Part shown: in pieces, positions 1 to 8,698 of the stretch
Layout: each line of letters starts with the position of its first letter
Position numbering within the stretch: position 1 is the stretch's first letter
Origin: Desulfatitalea alkaliphila
Lineage (GTDB): Bacteria > Desulfobacterota > Desulfobacteria > Desulfobacterales > Desulfosarcinaceae
Assembly (NCBI RefSeq): GCF_022968795.1
Contig: NZ_JALJRB010000026.1
Location: forward strand, 1 to 64,000
Length of the DNA: 64,000 nucleotides
Direction: 5' to 3'
The notes under the pieces: generated by a model
Told to the model about the DNA's origin: nothing
What the model saw: only the letters and a program-made list of their open reading frames with translations
Database searches by the model: none
Position numbers and translations under genes: made by a program

Positions 1-114
1 TGTCAATCTTTTATCCTTTTGAAATACCAGGAAATCCAAAATTCCACTGTCGAACTTCAGTTATACTGATTTTTATGCCGGCACCGGATCCGTCGTCAGG
101 GCGCAAACCGACAT

Positions 115-1734
115 TCATTGATGACCTGATGGTGCCCCGCAACGTGAAAGCGACTCCACAAAGCAACCGCCGCTGGAACCTCCCGAATCGCCTTGTGCGG
201 CGGATGGGGTGGAACGGACAACAATGGTGACGGTGGCAGGCGCCGATTGGTACTCGCCATCGAAAGCGGTATAAGTGAAATGATCTTCACCTGTGAAACC
301 CGCAGCCGGCAGGTAGGTGAAGGCCCCGGTGGGATCCAGGGCGAGGGTGCCGTGTTCCGGCGGTGTGACCAACGCCACCGCCAGGGCATAGGGATTGTCG
401 AGGTCGTCGTCGTTTTCCAGAACCCCGGGGGCTGGGACATGTAGCTGGCCGCCCGCGTCGCAGTCGTAGAAAATATCGTTGGCAATGGGGGGGGCGTTGT
501 CAGGCGCGGTGACGGTGATCCAGCGTGTGGCGCTATCGGCGCCGCCGCTGTCATCTCTGACAGTCAGGGTCACCGCATAGTATCCAGCGGCTGAAAAGGT
601 GTGTTGCAGGGTGATGCCCTCGGCGTTCTGGTCGAAGCCCAGGGTCCACTCGTAGGTGAGCGGGTCGCCGTCCGGATCGTTTGATGCGCCGGCGTTCAGG
701 TGCACTATAAGTGGTGCGGCGCCTGTGGAGGGATCGGCGGCAAAGTCGGCGCGGGGGTTTCGATTCATTGCGGGGCATTGGGATACCGTATTCAAGCGAC
801 CGAAGTTCTGGGTCCAATAGTATCCGCTGGCCACGTAGCCCACTCCCAGGTCACAAAAGTGCTGGTTCAAAATGTTTTGGCGGTGGCCCGTGCTGTTCAT
901 CCAGGCGAGCACAACCGTTTCTGGCGTCCGATACCCCTTGGCGATGTTTTCGCCGTAGGTGCTCCATGCATATCCGGCCGCCGTAATTCGCTGGCCGGCT
1001 GTGCGTCCATCCTGGCTGGTGTGGGAAAAGTAGTTGTTGTCGGACATGTCCCGCGAGTGGGCTCTTGCGCTGGCGGCCAGGCGATCGTCCGCCGCAAGGG
1101 GCAGCCGGTCATGCTTGCTCCGTTCCTGATTGACGAGGTCCAGGACCGCCTGCTCTTCACCGTTCATCGCGCTTCTGGCGGAAAAATGTCTGTCCGGTGT
1201 TTCCATTGCAGGGTCTTGGAACGAATTCAGCGGATCCGGGCAAGGGGCGGTCGGTTGGATTGCCCCATCCATCTCCTGGACCACATGCAACGCATCGGTC
1301 AAAGGGCGCAAATCGAAGCGGCGGCCATCCACCCGGATCATGGCCGAAGCGTTAGGCCCATGGACCACCAGGGTGACCCGGCTTTCGGGATCTCCCTCGA
1401 TGCGGCCAAACCAGGTCAGTCCGCCGTCGTCCCCTGATTCGTTCCAGAGCATGGTGGCGACATATTGTCGATCCTCGAACAGATCGAGCCGGATGCGCTC
1501 AGGCACCGCGCTGGCGAAGAGCTGCGCATCCAACCAAACGGTGCGTTGGCGGAGAACCACATCCGGATTGATCGGCAAGGCATTCACCTGGCCTCGGGGT
1601 GCTTCGCGCAGCAAAGGTGCAGCGGAATGGTTGGCCAGGCCCGATCGGTCGGGACCCGCGACACCCCACAAAAGGGCGAGCAGGAGGGGCAGGCAAAGAC
1701 GGCGGTACCAAGGCATCAGAAGCGGCATTTGCAT
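115..1734 (-). CDS. Secreted CAP-domain (YkwD-like) protein with PKD and cadherin-like domains
   Basis: 539 residues with an N-terminal signal peptide (basic MPWYRR, then a Leu-rich core). Residues about 60-165 resemble the prodomain that precedes M12B-type zinc metalloproteases (GLTWFGRIEGDPESRVTLVV). Residues about 198-320 are a CAP/SCP domain (NQERSKHDRLPL, FSHTSQDGRTAGQRI, GENIAKGY, GHRQNILN). A PKD domain follows (NDPDGDPLTYEW, about 335-412), then a cadherin/VCBS-like domain (FTYLPAAGFTGEDHFTY, to about 507). The tail GGSSGGCFVESL resembles the Gly-rich plus CF tails seen at the C-termini of many deltaproteobacterial exported proteins. Probably cell-surface or secreted; the CAP function is unknown. 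The start has only a weak Shine-Dalgarno; a second ATG lies two codons in. Confidence 0.8.
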   Translation of the reverse strand: MQMPLLMPWYRRLCLPLLLALLWGVAGPDRSGLANHSAAPLLREAPRGQVNALPINPDVVLRQRTVWLDAQLFASAVPERIRLDLFEDRQYVATMLWNESGDDGGLTWFGRIEGDPESRVTLVVHGPNASAMIRVDGRRFDLRPLTDALHVVQEMDGAIQPTAPCPDPLNSFQDPAMETPDRHFSARSAMNGEEQAVLDLVNQERSKHDRLPLAADDRLAASARAHSRDMSDNNYFSHTSQDGRTAGQRITAAGYAWSTYGENIAKGYRTPETVVLAWMNSTGHRQNILNQHFCDLGVGYVASGYYWTQNFGRLNTVSQCPAMNRNPRADFAADPSTGAAPLIVHLNAGASNDPDGDPLTYEWTLGFDQNAEGITLQHTFSAAGYYAVTLTVRDDSGGADSATRWITVTAPDNAPPIANDIFYDCDAGGQLHVPAPGVLENDDDLDNPYALAVALVTPPEHGTLALDPTGAFTYLPAAGFTGEDHFTYTAFDGEYQSAPATVTIVVRSTPSAAQGDSGGSSGGCFVESLSRCGAPSGHQ

Positions 1735-1925
1735 TCACTTTCGTATTGGATTGAGAATCGATGCATTAATTCCCAGCAATTTTGGTGCCTGTTTTTGGTG
1801 CGCGCTTTGTGACACGCTCTGATGAGCGCCAAAGCACCACCGGCAGCCAGGCGGGTGATTCAATCGTACGTACCGCAATGGCCGTCGCAATTATAGCGTA
1901 AACCTTCCATTTTTGCCAGAGAAAG

Positions 1926-1952
1926 GGGACGCCCTTTATATTTTTACATTTA
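1926..1952. repeat. Left arm of perfect 27-bp inverted repeat flanking RAYT gene
   Basis: Begins gggacgccctttat. Its exact reverse complement lies at 2991-3017, so the two arms bracket the transposase gene completely. This is the arrangement expected for the ends or recognition repeats of a RAYT/IS200-like unit. Confidence 0.85.
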
Positions 1953-1984
1953 CAAATCCATTCAAAGCATGCTAACCAATCGCC

Positions 1985-3007
1985 ATGCCCAGACAATCCA
2001 GAATAGATGCGCCGGGAGCGGTGCACCACATTATTGCACGCGGGATCGAGCGCGGCCAGGTCTTCCGTGACGATCAGGATCGCGACTTTTTTCTCAAGCG
2101 GTTCGGCGAACTGATTCTTGAAACCAAGACGAAATGTTTTGCCTGGGCCTTGATTCCCAACCATTTTCACCTATTGCTCAAAACCGGCGAAGTTCCGATC
2201 GCATCGGTCATGCGCCGATTGATGACCAGTTACGCGATAAGCCACAATCTGCGCCATCATCGAAGCGGGCATTTGTTTCAAAACAGGTATAAATCGATAC
2301 TGTGCCAGCAGGATGCGTATTTAAAACAGCTGGTGCGTTATATCCACCTGAACCCGCTGCGGGCAGGCTTGGTAAAGGATGCAGACACGCTGGACGGATA
2401 TCGCTATTGCGGCCACAGTGCTCTTATGGGCAAGAATGTCAACGGCTGGCAATCGGTCGATGAGGTGTTGGCGCTTTTCGGCGGCAAACCTGCAGCGGCC
2501 CTGCGAAGCTACCGGGGCTTTATTGAAAAAGGGATTGATCTGGGTCGGCAGCCTGAACTTGTCGGTGGCGGGTTGGTGCGCTCCGCCGGTGGTTGGGAAG
2601 CCGTTCGATCCCTGCGCAAAGCCGGCATTTTTCAAAAGAGCGACGAACGGATTTTAGGTGATGGCGATTTCGTTGAAGCGGTTTTGTCGGATGCCCGGGA
2701 GGTCACGGATAAAAGATATGCGCTTGCTGCAAAGGGTGTTACTTTCAAAGATGTTATGGCGGCGGTGTCCGACCTGCTTTGCATTCAACCTGAAGCGTTG
2801 TTCGGGCCATCGAAAAACAGGACCATTGTAAAGGGCAGGGCGCTTCTTTGTTACTGGGTTGTGCGGGAACTGGGGGTTTCGATGACAGAGCTTGCCGACC
2901 GGCTCAAGATCGCAGTGCCAACCGTGAGCGTAGCGGTGCGAAAAGGGGAGAAAATCGCCATTGATGATGTTTTGGAATTAACGGAACTTTTAAATGTAAA
3001 AATATAA
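1985..3007 (+). CDS. REP-associated tyrosine transposase (RAYT, Y1_Tnp family)
   Basis: 340 residues. The N-terminal half is an IS200/Y1 HUH transposase domain: MPRQSRIDAPGAVHHIIARG start, HUH motif in PNHFHLLLK (about residue 60), and the downstream QDAYLKQLVRYIHLNPLRAG segment that carries the catalytic Tyr (YIHLNP). The C-terminal part (about 245-335) resembles the DnaA-type helix-turn-helix found in the long RAYT subgroup (FGPSKNRTIVKGRALLCYW). RAYTs nick and join single-stranded DNA at REP-type palindromes. The stop codon and last few codons lie inside the right arm of a perfect 27-bp inverted repeat, so the gene fills the element. No competing frame; intact. Confidence 0.9.
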   Translation: MPRQSRIDAPGAVHHIIARGIERGQVFRDDQDRDFFLKRFGELILETKTKCFAWALIPNHFHLLLKTGEVPIASVMRRLMTSYAISHNLRHHRSGHLFQNRYKSILCQQDAYLKQLVRYIHLNPLRAGLVKDADTLDGYRYCGHSALMGKNVNGWQSVDEVLALFGGKPAAALRSYRGFIEKGIDLGRQPELVGGGLVRSAGGWEAVRSLRKAGIFQKSDERILGDGDFVEAVLSDAREVTDKRYALAAKGVTFKDVMAAVSDLLCIQPEALFGPSKNRTIVKGRALLCYWVVRELGVSMTELADRLKIAVPTVSVAVRKGEKIAIDDVLELTELLNVKI

Positions 3008-3017
3008 AGGGCGTCCC
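2991..3017. repeat. Right arm of 27-bp inverted repeat flanking RAYT gene
   Basis: Ends aaagggcgtccc and is the exact reverse complement of 1926-1952. It contains the last codons and TAA stop (3005-3007) of the transposase and abuts the ATG of glcD at 3021, so any ribosome binding site for glcD (the purine run near 3006-3012) comes from the element. Confidence 0.85.
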
Positions 3018-3020
3018 TCT

Positions 3021-4403
3021 ATGGATAAACAGGTGGTGCGGCGGTTTGAGAAAATCGTGGGGGCCGGGAATGTGATGGCCGAAGAGGCTGATCGCCAGGC
3101 CTATGCCTATGATGCGGCCGTGCTCGATTCCGTGGTGCCGGCCCTGGTCGTTCGGCCGGAAACGGTGGCGCAGCTTGGGCAGGTGGTGGCCCTGTGCAAT
3201 GAAAGCGGCCTGCCGCTGACCGTGCGCGGATCCGGCACCAACTTGAGCGGCGGCACGATCCCCAGCAGTACCGAATCCGTGGTGGTGGTCACAAACGGGT
3301 TGGCCCGGATTCTGGAGATCAACACCGAAGACCTTTATGCAGTGGTGGAGCCCGGGGTGATCACCGCGCAATTTGCGGCTGCCGTGGCTGAAAAGGGGCT
3401 TTTTTATCCACCGGACCCCGGCAGCCAGACCGTGTCCACCCTGGGCGGCAACGTGGCGGAAAACGCCGGCGGCCTGCGCGGGCTCAAATACGGGGTTACC
3501 AAGGATTACGTCATGGGGGTGGAATTCTTCGACGTCAACGGCGAGCTGGTCAAATCCGGCGCCAGGACGGTGAAGTGTGCCACGGGATTCAACCTGTCCG
3601 ATCTCATGGTGGGATCGGAAGGGTTGCTGGGGGTTTTTGCCCGCCTTATCCTCAAACTCATTCCCCCGCCCAAGGCGTCCCGGGCCATGACCGCGGTGTT
3701 TGATTCGGTGGAAAAGGCGTCCGAGACGGTGTCCGCCATTATTGCAGACCGCATCGTGCCGTGCACGCTGGAGTTTCTCGACAACTTCACCATCCGGACG
3801 GTGGAGGATTTCCGGCATGCGGGGCTTCCCGTGGATGCCGAGGCCCTTTTGCTCATTGAGGTGGACGGGCACCCGGCCGAGGTGGCCGAAGACGCGGAGA
3901 AAATCCTGGAAATCTGCCGCAAAAAAGGCGCTGTGCAGGTTCAGGCGGCCGGTTCGGTCGAGGAAAAGGAGCTGATCTGGCAGGCCCGGCGCGATGCGCT
4001 GCCGGCCTTGGCGCGCTTGAAGCCCACCACTGTGCTCGAGGATGCCACCGTGCCCCGCAGCCGCATTCCGGACATGGTCAAAAAAATCAAGGAGATCAGC
4101 CGGATCTACAATCTGGACATCGGCACTTTCGGTCATGCCGGTGACGGCAACCTGCATCCCACCATTTTGACCGACAAACGCAATCATGAGGAATTTGCCC
4201 GCGTGGAAAAGGCCATCGATGAGATTTTCGAGGCGGCCCTGGCCATGGGCGGTACCCTTTCCGGCGAGCACGGCATCGGTCTGGCCAAGCGCAAATACAT
4301 GGAAAAAGAGACCAGCCGGGGTACGATTTTCTATTCCCGCAAACTCAAGCAGACCTTCGACCCGAAAAATATTTTGAATCCGGGCAAGATGTTCGGAGCG
4401 TAG
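3021..4403 (+). CDS. glcD: FAD-linked glycolate/D-lactate dehydrogenase subunit GlcD-like
   Basis: 460 residues, typical GlcD/Dld2 length. The N-terminal FAD_binding_4 (PCMH) domain has VVRPETVAQLGQVVALCN and GSGTNLSGG; PPDPGSQTVSTLGGN and the ENAGGLRGLKYG loop follow. The C-terminal FAD-oxidase domain has the histidine motifs GHAGDGNLHP and SGEHGIGLAKRKYM. It oxidises a 2-hydroxyacid (glycolate or D-lactate; not separable from sequence) and passes electrons to the Fe-S partner encoded 3 nt downstream. The start directly follows the inverted repeat of the RAYT element, so native upstream signals may have been displaced. Confidence 0.9.
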   Translation: MDKQVVRRFEKIVGAGNVMAEEADRQAYAYDAAVLDSVVPALVVRPETVAQLGQVVALCNESGLPLTVRGSGTNLSGGTIPSSTESVVVVTNGLARILEINTEDLYAVVEPGVITAQFAAAVAEKGLFYPPDPGSQTVSTLGGNVAENAGGLRGLKYGVTKDYVMGVEFFDVNGELVKSGARTVKCATGFNLSDLMVGSEGLLGVFARLILKLIPPPKASRAMTAVFDSVEKASETVSAIIADRIVPCTLEFLDNFTIRTVEDFRHAGLPVDAEALLLIEVDGHPAEVAEDAEKILEICRKKGAVQVQAAGSVEEKELIWQARRDALPALARLKPTTVLEDATVPRSRIPDMVKKIKEISRIYNLDIGTFGHAGDGNLHPTILTDKRNHEEFARVEKAIDEIFEAALAMGGTLSGEHGIGLAKRKYMEKETSRGTIFYSRKLKQTFDPKNILNPGKMFGA

Positions 4404-4406
4404 CCC

Positions 4407-5732
4407 ATGGCGGATATCGCTGAACTGGTGCGGCTATTAAAAGCGCTTGAAGACGATCTGGTCTCCTGCACCCGCTGCGGCATGTGTCAGGCCGTCTGTC
4501 CCCTGTACGGCGAGACCGGCCGGGAAACCGATGTGGCCCGGGGTAAACTGGCTCTTGTGGAAAACTTGAGCCGGGAAATCCTGGACAACCCGGAGGCGGT
4601 CAAAGAGCGCCTGGACCGGTGTCTGCTGTGCGGCTCCTGCGCGGCGGCATGCCCGGGCGGGGTGCCGGTGTTGGACCTGTTCCTGAAGGCCAGGGCCATT
4701 ATCACCGGATTCCTGGGCCTTTCGCCCCTTAAGAAAGCGATTTTCCGGGGCTTTTTGTCCAACCCGGATCGCTTCGACCATCTTATGCAGTGGATGGGCC
4801 GCCTGCAGGGTCCGTTTACCCGCAGCGTGAACGAAACCCTAGGATCTTCATGTGCCCGGTTCATGTCGCCCCTGATCGGCGACCGGCATTTCATGCCCAT
4901 TGCCGCCGCGGCCTGGCACAAAAAGGCAAGCCGGGACTTTTCAGGTCCCCGGCAAAGCGGCCGCACCCGGGTGGTGTTTTATCCCGGATGCCTGGTGGAC
5001 AAGGTTCTGCCGCAGGTGGCGGATGCGGCCATGGAGGTATTTGCATTTCACGGCGTGGATGTGCATGTGGCCGCCCGGGCGCCCTGTTGCGGGATCCCGG
5101 CCTTATCCGGAGGGGATGTGCAGACCTTTTCCCACCTGGTGCACAGCAACATCCGGATATGGCGGGATCTGGATTTTGATTATCTTGTCACACCCTGTGC
5201 CACCTGCACGTCCACGATCTCAAAGCTCTGGCCTGCGATGCAGGTTTATATCGGCGGCGATTCCGCAAAAATCGAAAAACAAATTTCCGAAATTGTCGCC
5301 AAAACCCGGGATATCAACGCGTTCCTGGTGGATGTGGTGGGCGTGCAGGCCAAAGCACCCGCAGGGGGTCAAACCGTGACCTATCATGATCCCTGCCATT
5401 TGAAAAAATCTTTGGGGATTGCCGAACAGCCCAGAACCCTGTTGGCGGCGAGCGGTTCGGTGCGGCTTGCGGAAATGGCCAATGCGGACCGGTGCTGCGG
5501 CATGGGCGGCAGTTTCAACCTGGCCCATTATGAATTGTCCAAAAAAATCGGTGCCAAGAAACGCGACGCCATCCTGGCCACAGGTGCCGATGCCGTGGCA
5601 ACGGGATGTCCGGCCTGCATGCTGCAGATCATTGATCTGCTGTCCCATGCCGGAAGCAATGTTGCGGTCAGGCACCCCATTGAAATATACGCCCGCGCGC
5701 TTCAGGTGGAGAATAAGGAGGAACCGTCGTGA
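4407..5732 (+). CDS. glcF: Fe-S/CCG-domain electron-transfer subunit GlcF-like
   Basis: 441 residues. Two 4Fe-4S ferredoxin motifs lie near the N-terminus (CTRCGMCQAVCP and CLLCGSCAAACPGG, residues about 18-85), followed by two cysteine-rich CCG domains (YPGCLVDKVLP with APCCGIPALSGG, and YHDPCHLKKSLG with DRCCGMGGSF). This is the HdrD/GlcF arrangement that takes electrons from the flavin subunit and delivers them to quinone or a heterodisulfide-type partner at the membrane. It forms an operon with glcD (3-nt gap), and its TGA overlaps the GTG of a third, truncated gene. Confidence 0.9.
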   Translation: MADIAELVRLLKALEDDLVSCTRCGMCQAVCPLYGETGRETDVARGKLALVENLSREILDNPEAVKERLDRCLLCGSCAAACPGGVPVLDLFLKARAIITGFLGLSPLKKAIFRGFLSNPDRFDHLMQWMGRLQGPFTRSVNETLGSSCARFMSPLIGDRHFMPIAAAAWHKKASRDFSGPRQSGRTRVVFYPGCLVDKVLPQVADAAMEVFAFHGVDVHVAARAPCCGIPALSGGDVQTFSHLVHSNIRIWRDLDFDYLVTPCATCTSTISKLWPAMQVYIGGDSAKIEKQISEIVAKTRDINAFLVDVVGVQAKAPAGGQTVTYHDPCHLKKSLGIAEQPRTLLAASGSVRLAEMANADRCCGMGGSFNLAHYELSKKIGAKKRDAILATGADAVATGCPACMLQIIDLLSHAGSNVAVRHPIEIYARALQVENKEEPS

Positions 5733-5815
5733 ACAGAACAGCGCTCGCAACGCAATTCGGGCAAAAGGCGAAAGCTGTGCGAGCTGCCGCCGGAACGATG
5801 TCCCCGGGGGGCCAT
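5729..5815 (+). pseudogene. 5' remnant of a third gene of the lactate/glycolate operon (possibly LUD-domain LutC/LldG-like)
   Basis: A GTG at 5729 overlaps the glcF stop and is preceded by a strong Shine-Dalgarno (aaggagg, 5715-5721, 7-nt spacing). The first residues (MNRTALATQFGQKAKAVRAA) look like the helical N-terminus of a LutB/LutC-type protein. After about 28 codons the frame loses coding character and runs antisense through vapC to a stop at 5992. Best read as the start of a real operon gene truncated when the downstream toxin-antitoxin block arrived. The exact breakpoint and the LUD assignment are inference. Confidence 0.45.
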
Positions 5816-5841
5816 AATCGTAAGTTCCAGGGTACGTCCAA

Positions 5842-6261
5842 TTACCCCCAAGGATTAAGCAGCTTCACACCGCTTTGCGCTATATCGGTTCCGTTTCGGG
5901 TTACAACTGTTAAATCATGGGCGATTCCCGTGGCAGCGATCAGGGCGTCGATGGCCAGCATCGGTTTCCCTTTTTTCTCCGCGAGACACTGAATCTTGCC
6001 CCATAAGAGGGATACGTCCATATCTATTCCGATGATTCGGTTTTGAAACCGGGTTTTTAATTCATCCTCAATCCAAACCCGTAATGTTTCCTTTCTTTTT
6101 GATCGAGGCAATTTTTCAATGCCTTTGTGTATTTCCCCAAAAGTAAGAACAGAAACATAAAAATGGGTCTCGTTTTCACTCAGAACCCAATCCACGACTT
6201 TTTGATTCGGCTCGGACTTCGCCAGTTCTGAAATCAAACAGGTATCAAGGAGATAATTCAT
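5842..6261 (-). CDS. vapC: PIN-domain ribonuclease toxin, VapC family
   Basis: 139 residues. PIN-domain signature with the first acidic residue in MNYLLDTCLISELAKS, a conserved Glu in SVLTFGEIHKGIEKLP, and C-terminal acids around LAIDALIAATGIAHDLTVVTRN. Expected to be a Mg-dependent endoribonuclease neutralised by the antitoxin encoded just upstream with a 4-nt overlap (start 6261, antitoxin stop 6258). Full length for the family. Confidence 0.9.
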   Translation of the reverse strand: MNYLLDTCLISELAKSEPNQKVVDWVLSENETHFYVSVLTFGEIHKGIEKLPRSKRKETLRVWIEDELKTRFQNRIIGIDMDVSLLWGKIQCLAEKKGKPMLAIDALIAATGIAHDLTVVTRNGTDIAQSGVKLLNPWG

Positions 6262-6509
6262 AATTCGATGTCCCTGGAAACGCTTTTATCACGTTCGGTG
6301 TCAATAGAGGTCCTCGATAAAGGAGACCTTTGAATGAATTGAACCAGGTTGGATTTTGGCTTGACAATCTTTCGATACTCTTCCACCGAAAGTACTACGA
6401 CAGATTCTTTCCCATGTTTGGTAACGTATTGAGGCCCTTCCAATCGTGCTTTTTCAACAAGCTGACTGAATTTGTTTTTCGCTTCTTGCAATTGCCATTT
6501 CTGCTCCAT
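6258..6509 (-). CDS. Phd/YefM-type antitoxin
   Basis: 83 residues. The N-terminal Phd/YefM fold is recognisable (WQLQEAKNKFSQLVEKA, then GPQYVTKHGKESVVVLSVEEYRKI), which binds the operator as a dimer; the C-terminal tail (about 55-83) should wrap the toxin. The start at 6509 is supported by aggagg at 6515-6520. It precedes vapC, the usual antitoxin-first order for autoregulated modules. Confidence 0.9.
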   Translation of the reverse strand: MEQKWQLQEAKNKFSQLVEKARLEGPQYVTKHGKESVVVLSVEEYRKIVKPKSNLVQFIQRSPLSRTSIDTERDKSVSRDIEL

Positions 6510-6542
6510 ACAAGCCTCCTCGGACTCCTATTCTATCCAGAC

Positions 6543-6578
6543 TGTCTAGACAATATGTCCTTTGTTCGGCATTGTCAA
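6543..6578 (-). promoter_or_regulatory. Promoter and palindromic operator of the toxin-antitoxin operon
   Basis: On the minus strand a TTGACA -35 (6578-6573) is followed after 17 nt by TATTGT (6555-6550). The perfect 10-bp palindrome tgtctagaca (6543-6552) overlaps the -10 and start region, where a Phd/YefM antitoxin would bind for autorepression. The -35 coincides with the stop codon of the dmeF remnant. Confidence 0.65.
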
Positions 6579-6815
6579 TCTCGAATGCGGATCGGCTGGG
6601 GGCTGACCAGCCGCTGCACCGACTCCGCGGCGATCATCAGGGCCACGACGGCCAACACGACGGCGCTGGTGAATCCGCCCAGGACACCGATTTTGCCGGT
6701 GCCGAAGGTGTAGCGGGGGTTGGCGGCATGTTTGCGCGCGAGGCGATAGGCGACGACGGTGATGCCCAGGGCCGCGGCGTGGGTGCCCATGTGCCAGCCG
6801 TCGGGGGCACCCTAT
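6575..6815 (-). pseudogene. Internal fragment of a DmeF-like cation diffusion facilitator
   Basis: The minus-strand frame encodes PDGWHMGTHAAALGI, then YTFGTGKIGVLGGFTSA and VVALMIAAESVQRL, which match the TM2-TM3 region of CDF transporters of the DmeF (Co/Ni efflux) type, including the metal-site HxxxH-like WHMGTH. Only about 75 of an expected 300 or more residues remain. The N-terminus is lost just upstream and the reading frame ends abruptly after the PIRIRD segment, next to the vapBC promoter. A decayed remnant, not functional. Confidence 0.7.
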
Positions 6816-7024
6816 CTTTTCGACCGAATGAGAGGCAGCGGCAGCGTTCGCCGGATGCCGTTGAAGAAGGGCGCCATTGGCCGCGCCATGGCGCGATGAT
6901 GCCGGATGAAGGGGCTTGAATGAAATCTTAAGTGATTCACCCAAGGTGTTTCGTTGATTTTGATTGATTCGATGCAAAGCTACAATTTATGATTCAGACT
7001 GTTTTGATCCCAAGGGAGGCGGTT

Positions 7025-8668
7025 ATGGTTTTCTTAATTGGCGGATTTCCGAACACCCGAACCTGCAAGGGCAATCAGTGCACCTCCGGCGTGTGGTGGT
7101 TTGCCGTGGGGCTGATTGTTGCCCTTGGCCTTGTCTTTGGTTGTTCCGGCGGTGGGACGGCAGACAACAGCGCTCAGAAAGACGGCGTGGCGACGGAGAC
7201 GATACCGTCGGCGGTATCGCTGCCGGTATTGCGCCAAACGCTGCCGGCCAGTTGGGATGAAAACTGGTTCGCGTCAACTGCCGTGTTCGATTTGACGGGC
7301 GACGGCCGTCAGGAGATCATCGCCGCCCGGCACAGCGTGCTTTATGTGTGGACTCCTTCGGGGGAGATGCTGTGGCGTGCACCGGTGGGCGAGTCGGCTA
7401 CTTCGGCCAACGATCACGGCCTACACCGTCAATACGCCTCGCCGGTGGTGGGCGACCTGAATGGCAACGGTGCGGGCGAGATTGCGATCGCCTTCAGCAA
7501 CAGGGTGGCCCTTTATGACCACAAGGGCGATCTCCTGCCGGGTTGGCCCCAAGCGTTTCCCGACGCCGAGGACGAAATCCGCTCCATTGCCGCCGTGGAT
7601 CTGGACAATGACGGGCTGTTGGAGATCCTGGCCCAGAAGACGGGACCGGGGCCGGTCACCATGGCGTGGCGGTTGGACGGGACGATGGTGCCGGGCTGGC
7701 CCCAGGCCGTGGATTGCGCTGAGTGCAATCAGTATGGCGGATACAATCAGAACATCGGTGCCGCCGACCTGACCGGCGATGGATTGCCCGAGGTGGTCAG
7801 CACCTACGATTGCAGCTATGTGGGGATCATGAGCAGCGACGGTACGCCGTTGCGGGCCGATACGTCCCTCTACACCGGCCCTTATGTGAGCAGTGTGCCG
7901 ATGTTTCATGACATCTCCCTGGCGGCCCGGGGCTGGGGGGCCGACGGGAGCGACCGGGATGAGTTCACCGCTTCGCCGCCGGTGTTCGCTGATATGGACG
8001 GGGACGGGATACTGGATTTGATCGTCTACTCGGATCGCGAGCGCGCCGGCGAGCCTGTGGTGCGGGGCAACTGCCTGTGGGCTTTCAAGGCCGACTTGAC
8101 CCGGGTGCCGGGGTTCGAAAACCCCATCTGTTCCGGCGAACCTCTGTCGGTCGATTATCGGAACAATATCGTGCGGATTTGTCCGGCCCCGGCCGTGGGG
8201 CAGTTCACCATTGAGCGCCGTCCCGCCATCGTCGTTCCCTCTTATGATGGCGTGATGCGCTGTTACGGCGCCGCCGGCGCACTGCTGTGGGCCTACCGGT
8301 TCGATGCGCCGGGGGGGCATTTCATCGGCGCATCCGGGGCCGCCTTGGGGGATCTGGACGACGATGGGATTCCCGAGGTGGTGTTCACCACCTATTCTAC
8401 CGCCCAAGGTGTGTCTCACTTGATTATCCTGAATGCCGCCGGCGCCCTGCTACATCGGGTGCCCATTCCGGGCCGCGGCGCCATGAGCGTTCCGACGTTG
8501 GCGGATGTGGAAGGCGACGGTATTCTGGAGATCGTCATATCGCTAAAGGATCAACTCGGTGGCGGTTTGGGGGGCGTTCAGATTTACGATGTGCCATCGG
8601 CCGTGGCGGGATATCTGCCCTGGCCGACGGGGCGGGGGAATTTGTTGCGCAACGGTCAGGGGTATTAG
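7025..8668 (+). CDS. FG-GAP/VCBS repeat lipoprotein
   Basis: 547 residues from the ATG at 7025, chosen because gggagg at 7014-7019 precedes it; an in-frame upstream ATG at 6989 has no such site. Lipobox-like end of the signal segment (LVFGCSGGG). At least seven integrin-like Ca-binding loops follow: DLTGDGRQEI, DLNGNGAGEI, DLDNDGLLEI, DLTGDGLPEV, DMDGDGILDL, DLDDDGIPEV and DVEGDGILEI. They predict an extracytoplasmic beta-propeller anchored by lipid. Substrate or partner unknown. A tacaat hexamer at 6981-6986 could be a -10 but lacks a good -35. Confidence 0.8.
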   Translation: MVFLIGGFPNTRTCKGNQCTSGVWWFAVGLIVALGLVFGCSGGGTADNSAQKDGVATETIPSAVSLPVLRQTLPASWDENWFASTAVFDLTGDGRQEIIAARHSVLYVWTPSGEMLWRAPVGESATSANDHGLHRQYASPVVGDLNGNGAGEIAIAFSNRVALYDHKGDLLPGWPQAFPDAEDEIRSIAAVDLDNDGLLEILAQKTGPGPVTMAWRLDGTMVPGWPQAVDCAECNQYGGYNQNIGAADLTGDGLPEVVSTYDCSYVGIMSSDGTPLRADTSLYTGPYVSSVPMFHDISLAARGWGADGSDRDEFTASPPVFADMDGDGILDLIVYSDRERAGEPVVRGNCLWAFKADLTRVPGFENPICSGEPLSVDYRNNIVRICPAPAVGQFTIERRPAIVVPSYDGVMRCYGAAGALLWAYRFDAPGGHFIGASGAALGDLDDDGIPEVVFTTYSTAQGVSHLIILNAAGALLHRVPIPGRGAMSVPTLADVEGDGILEIVISLKDQLGGGLGGVQIYDVPSAVAGYLPWPTGRGNLLRNGQGY

Positions 8669-8698
8669 GGCGCGGCCAATATACAGGTTCGCTTTTCA

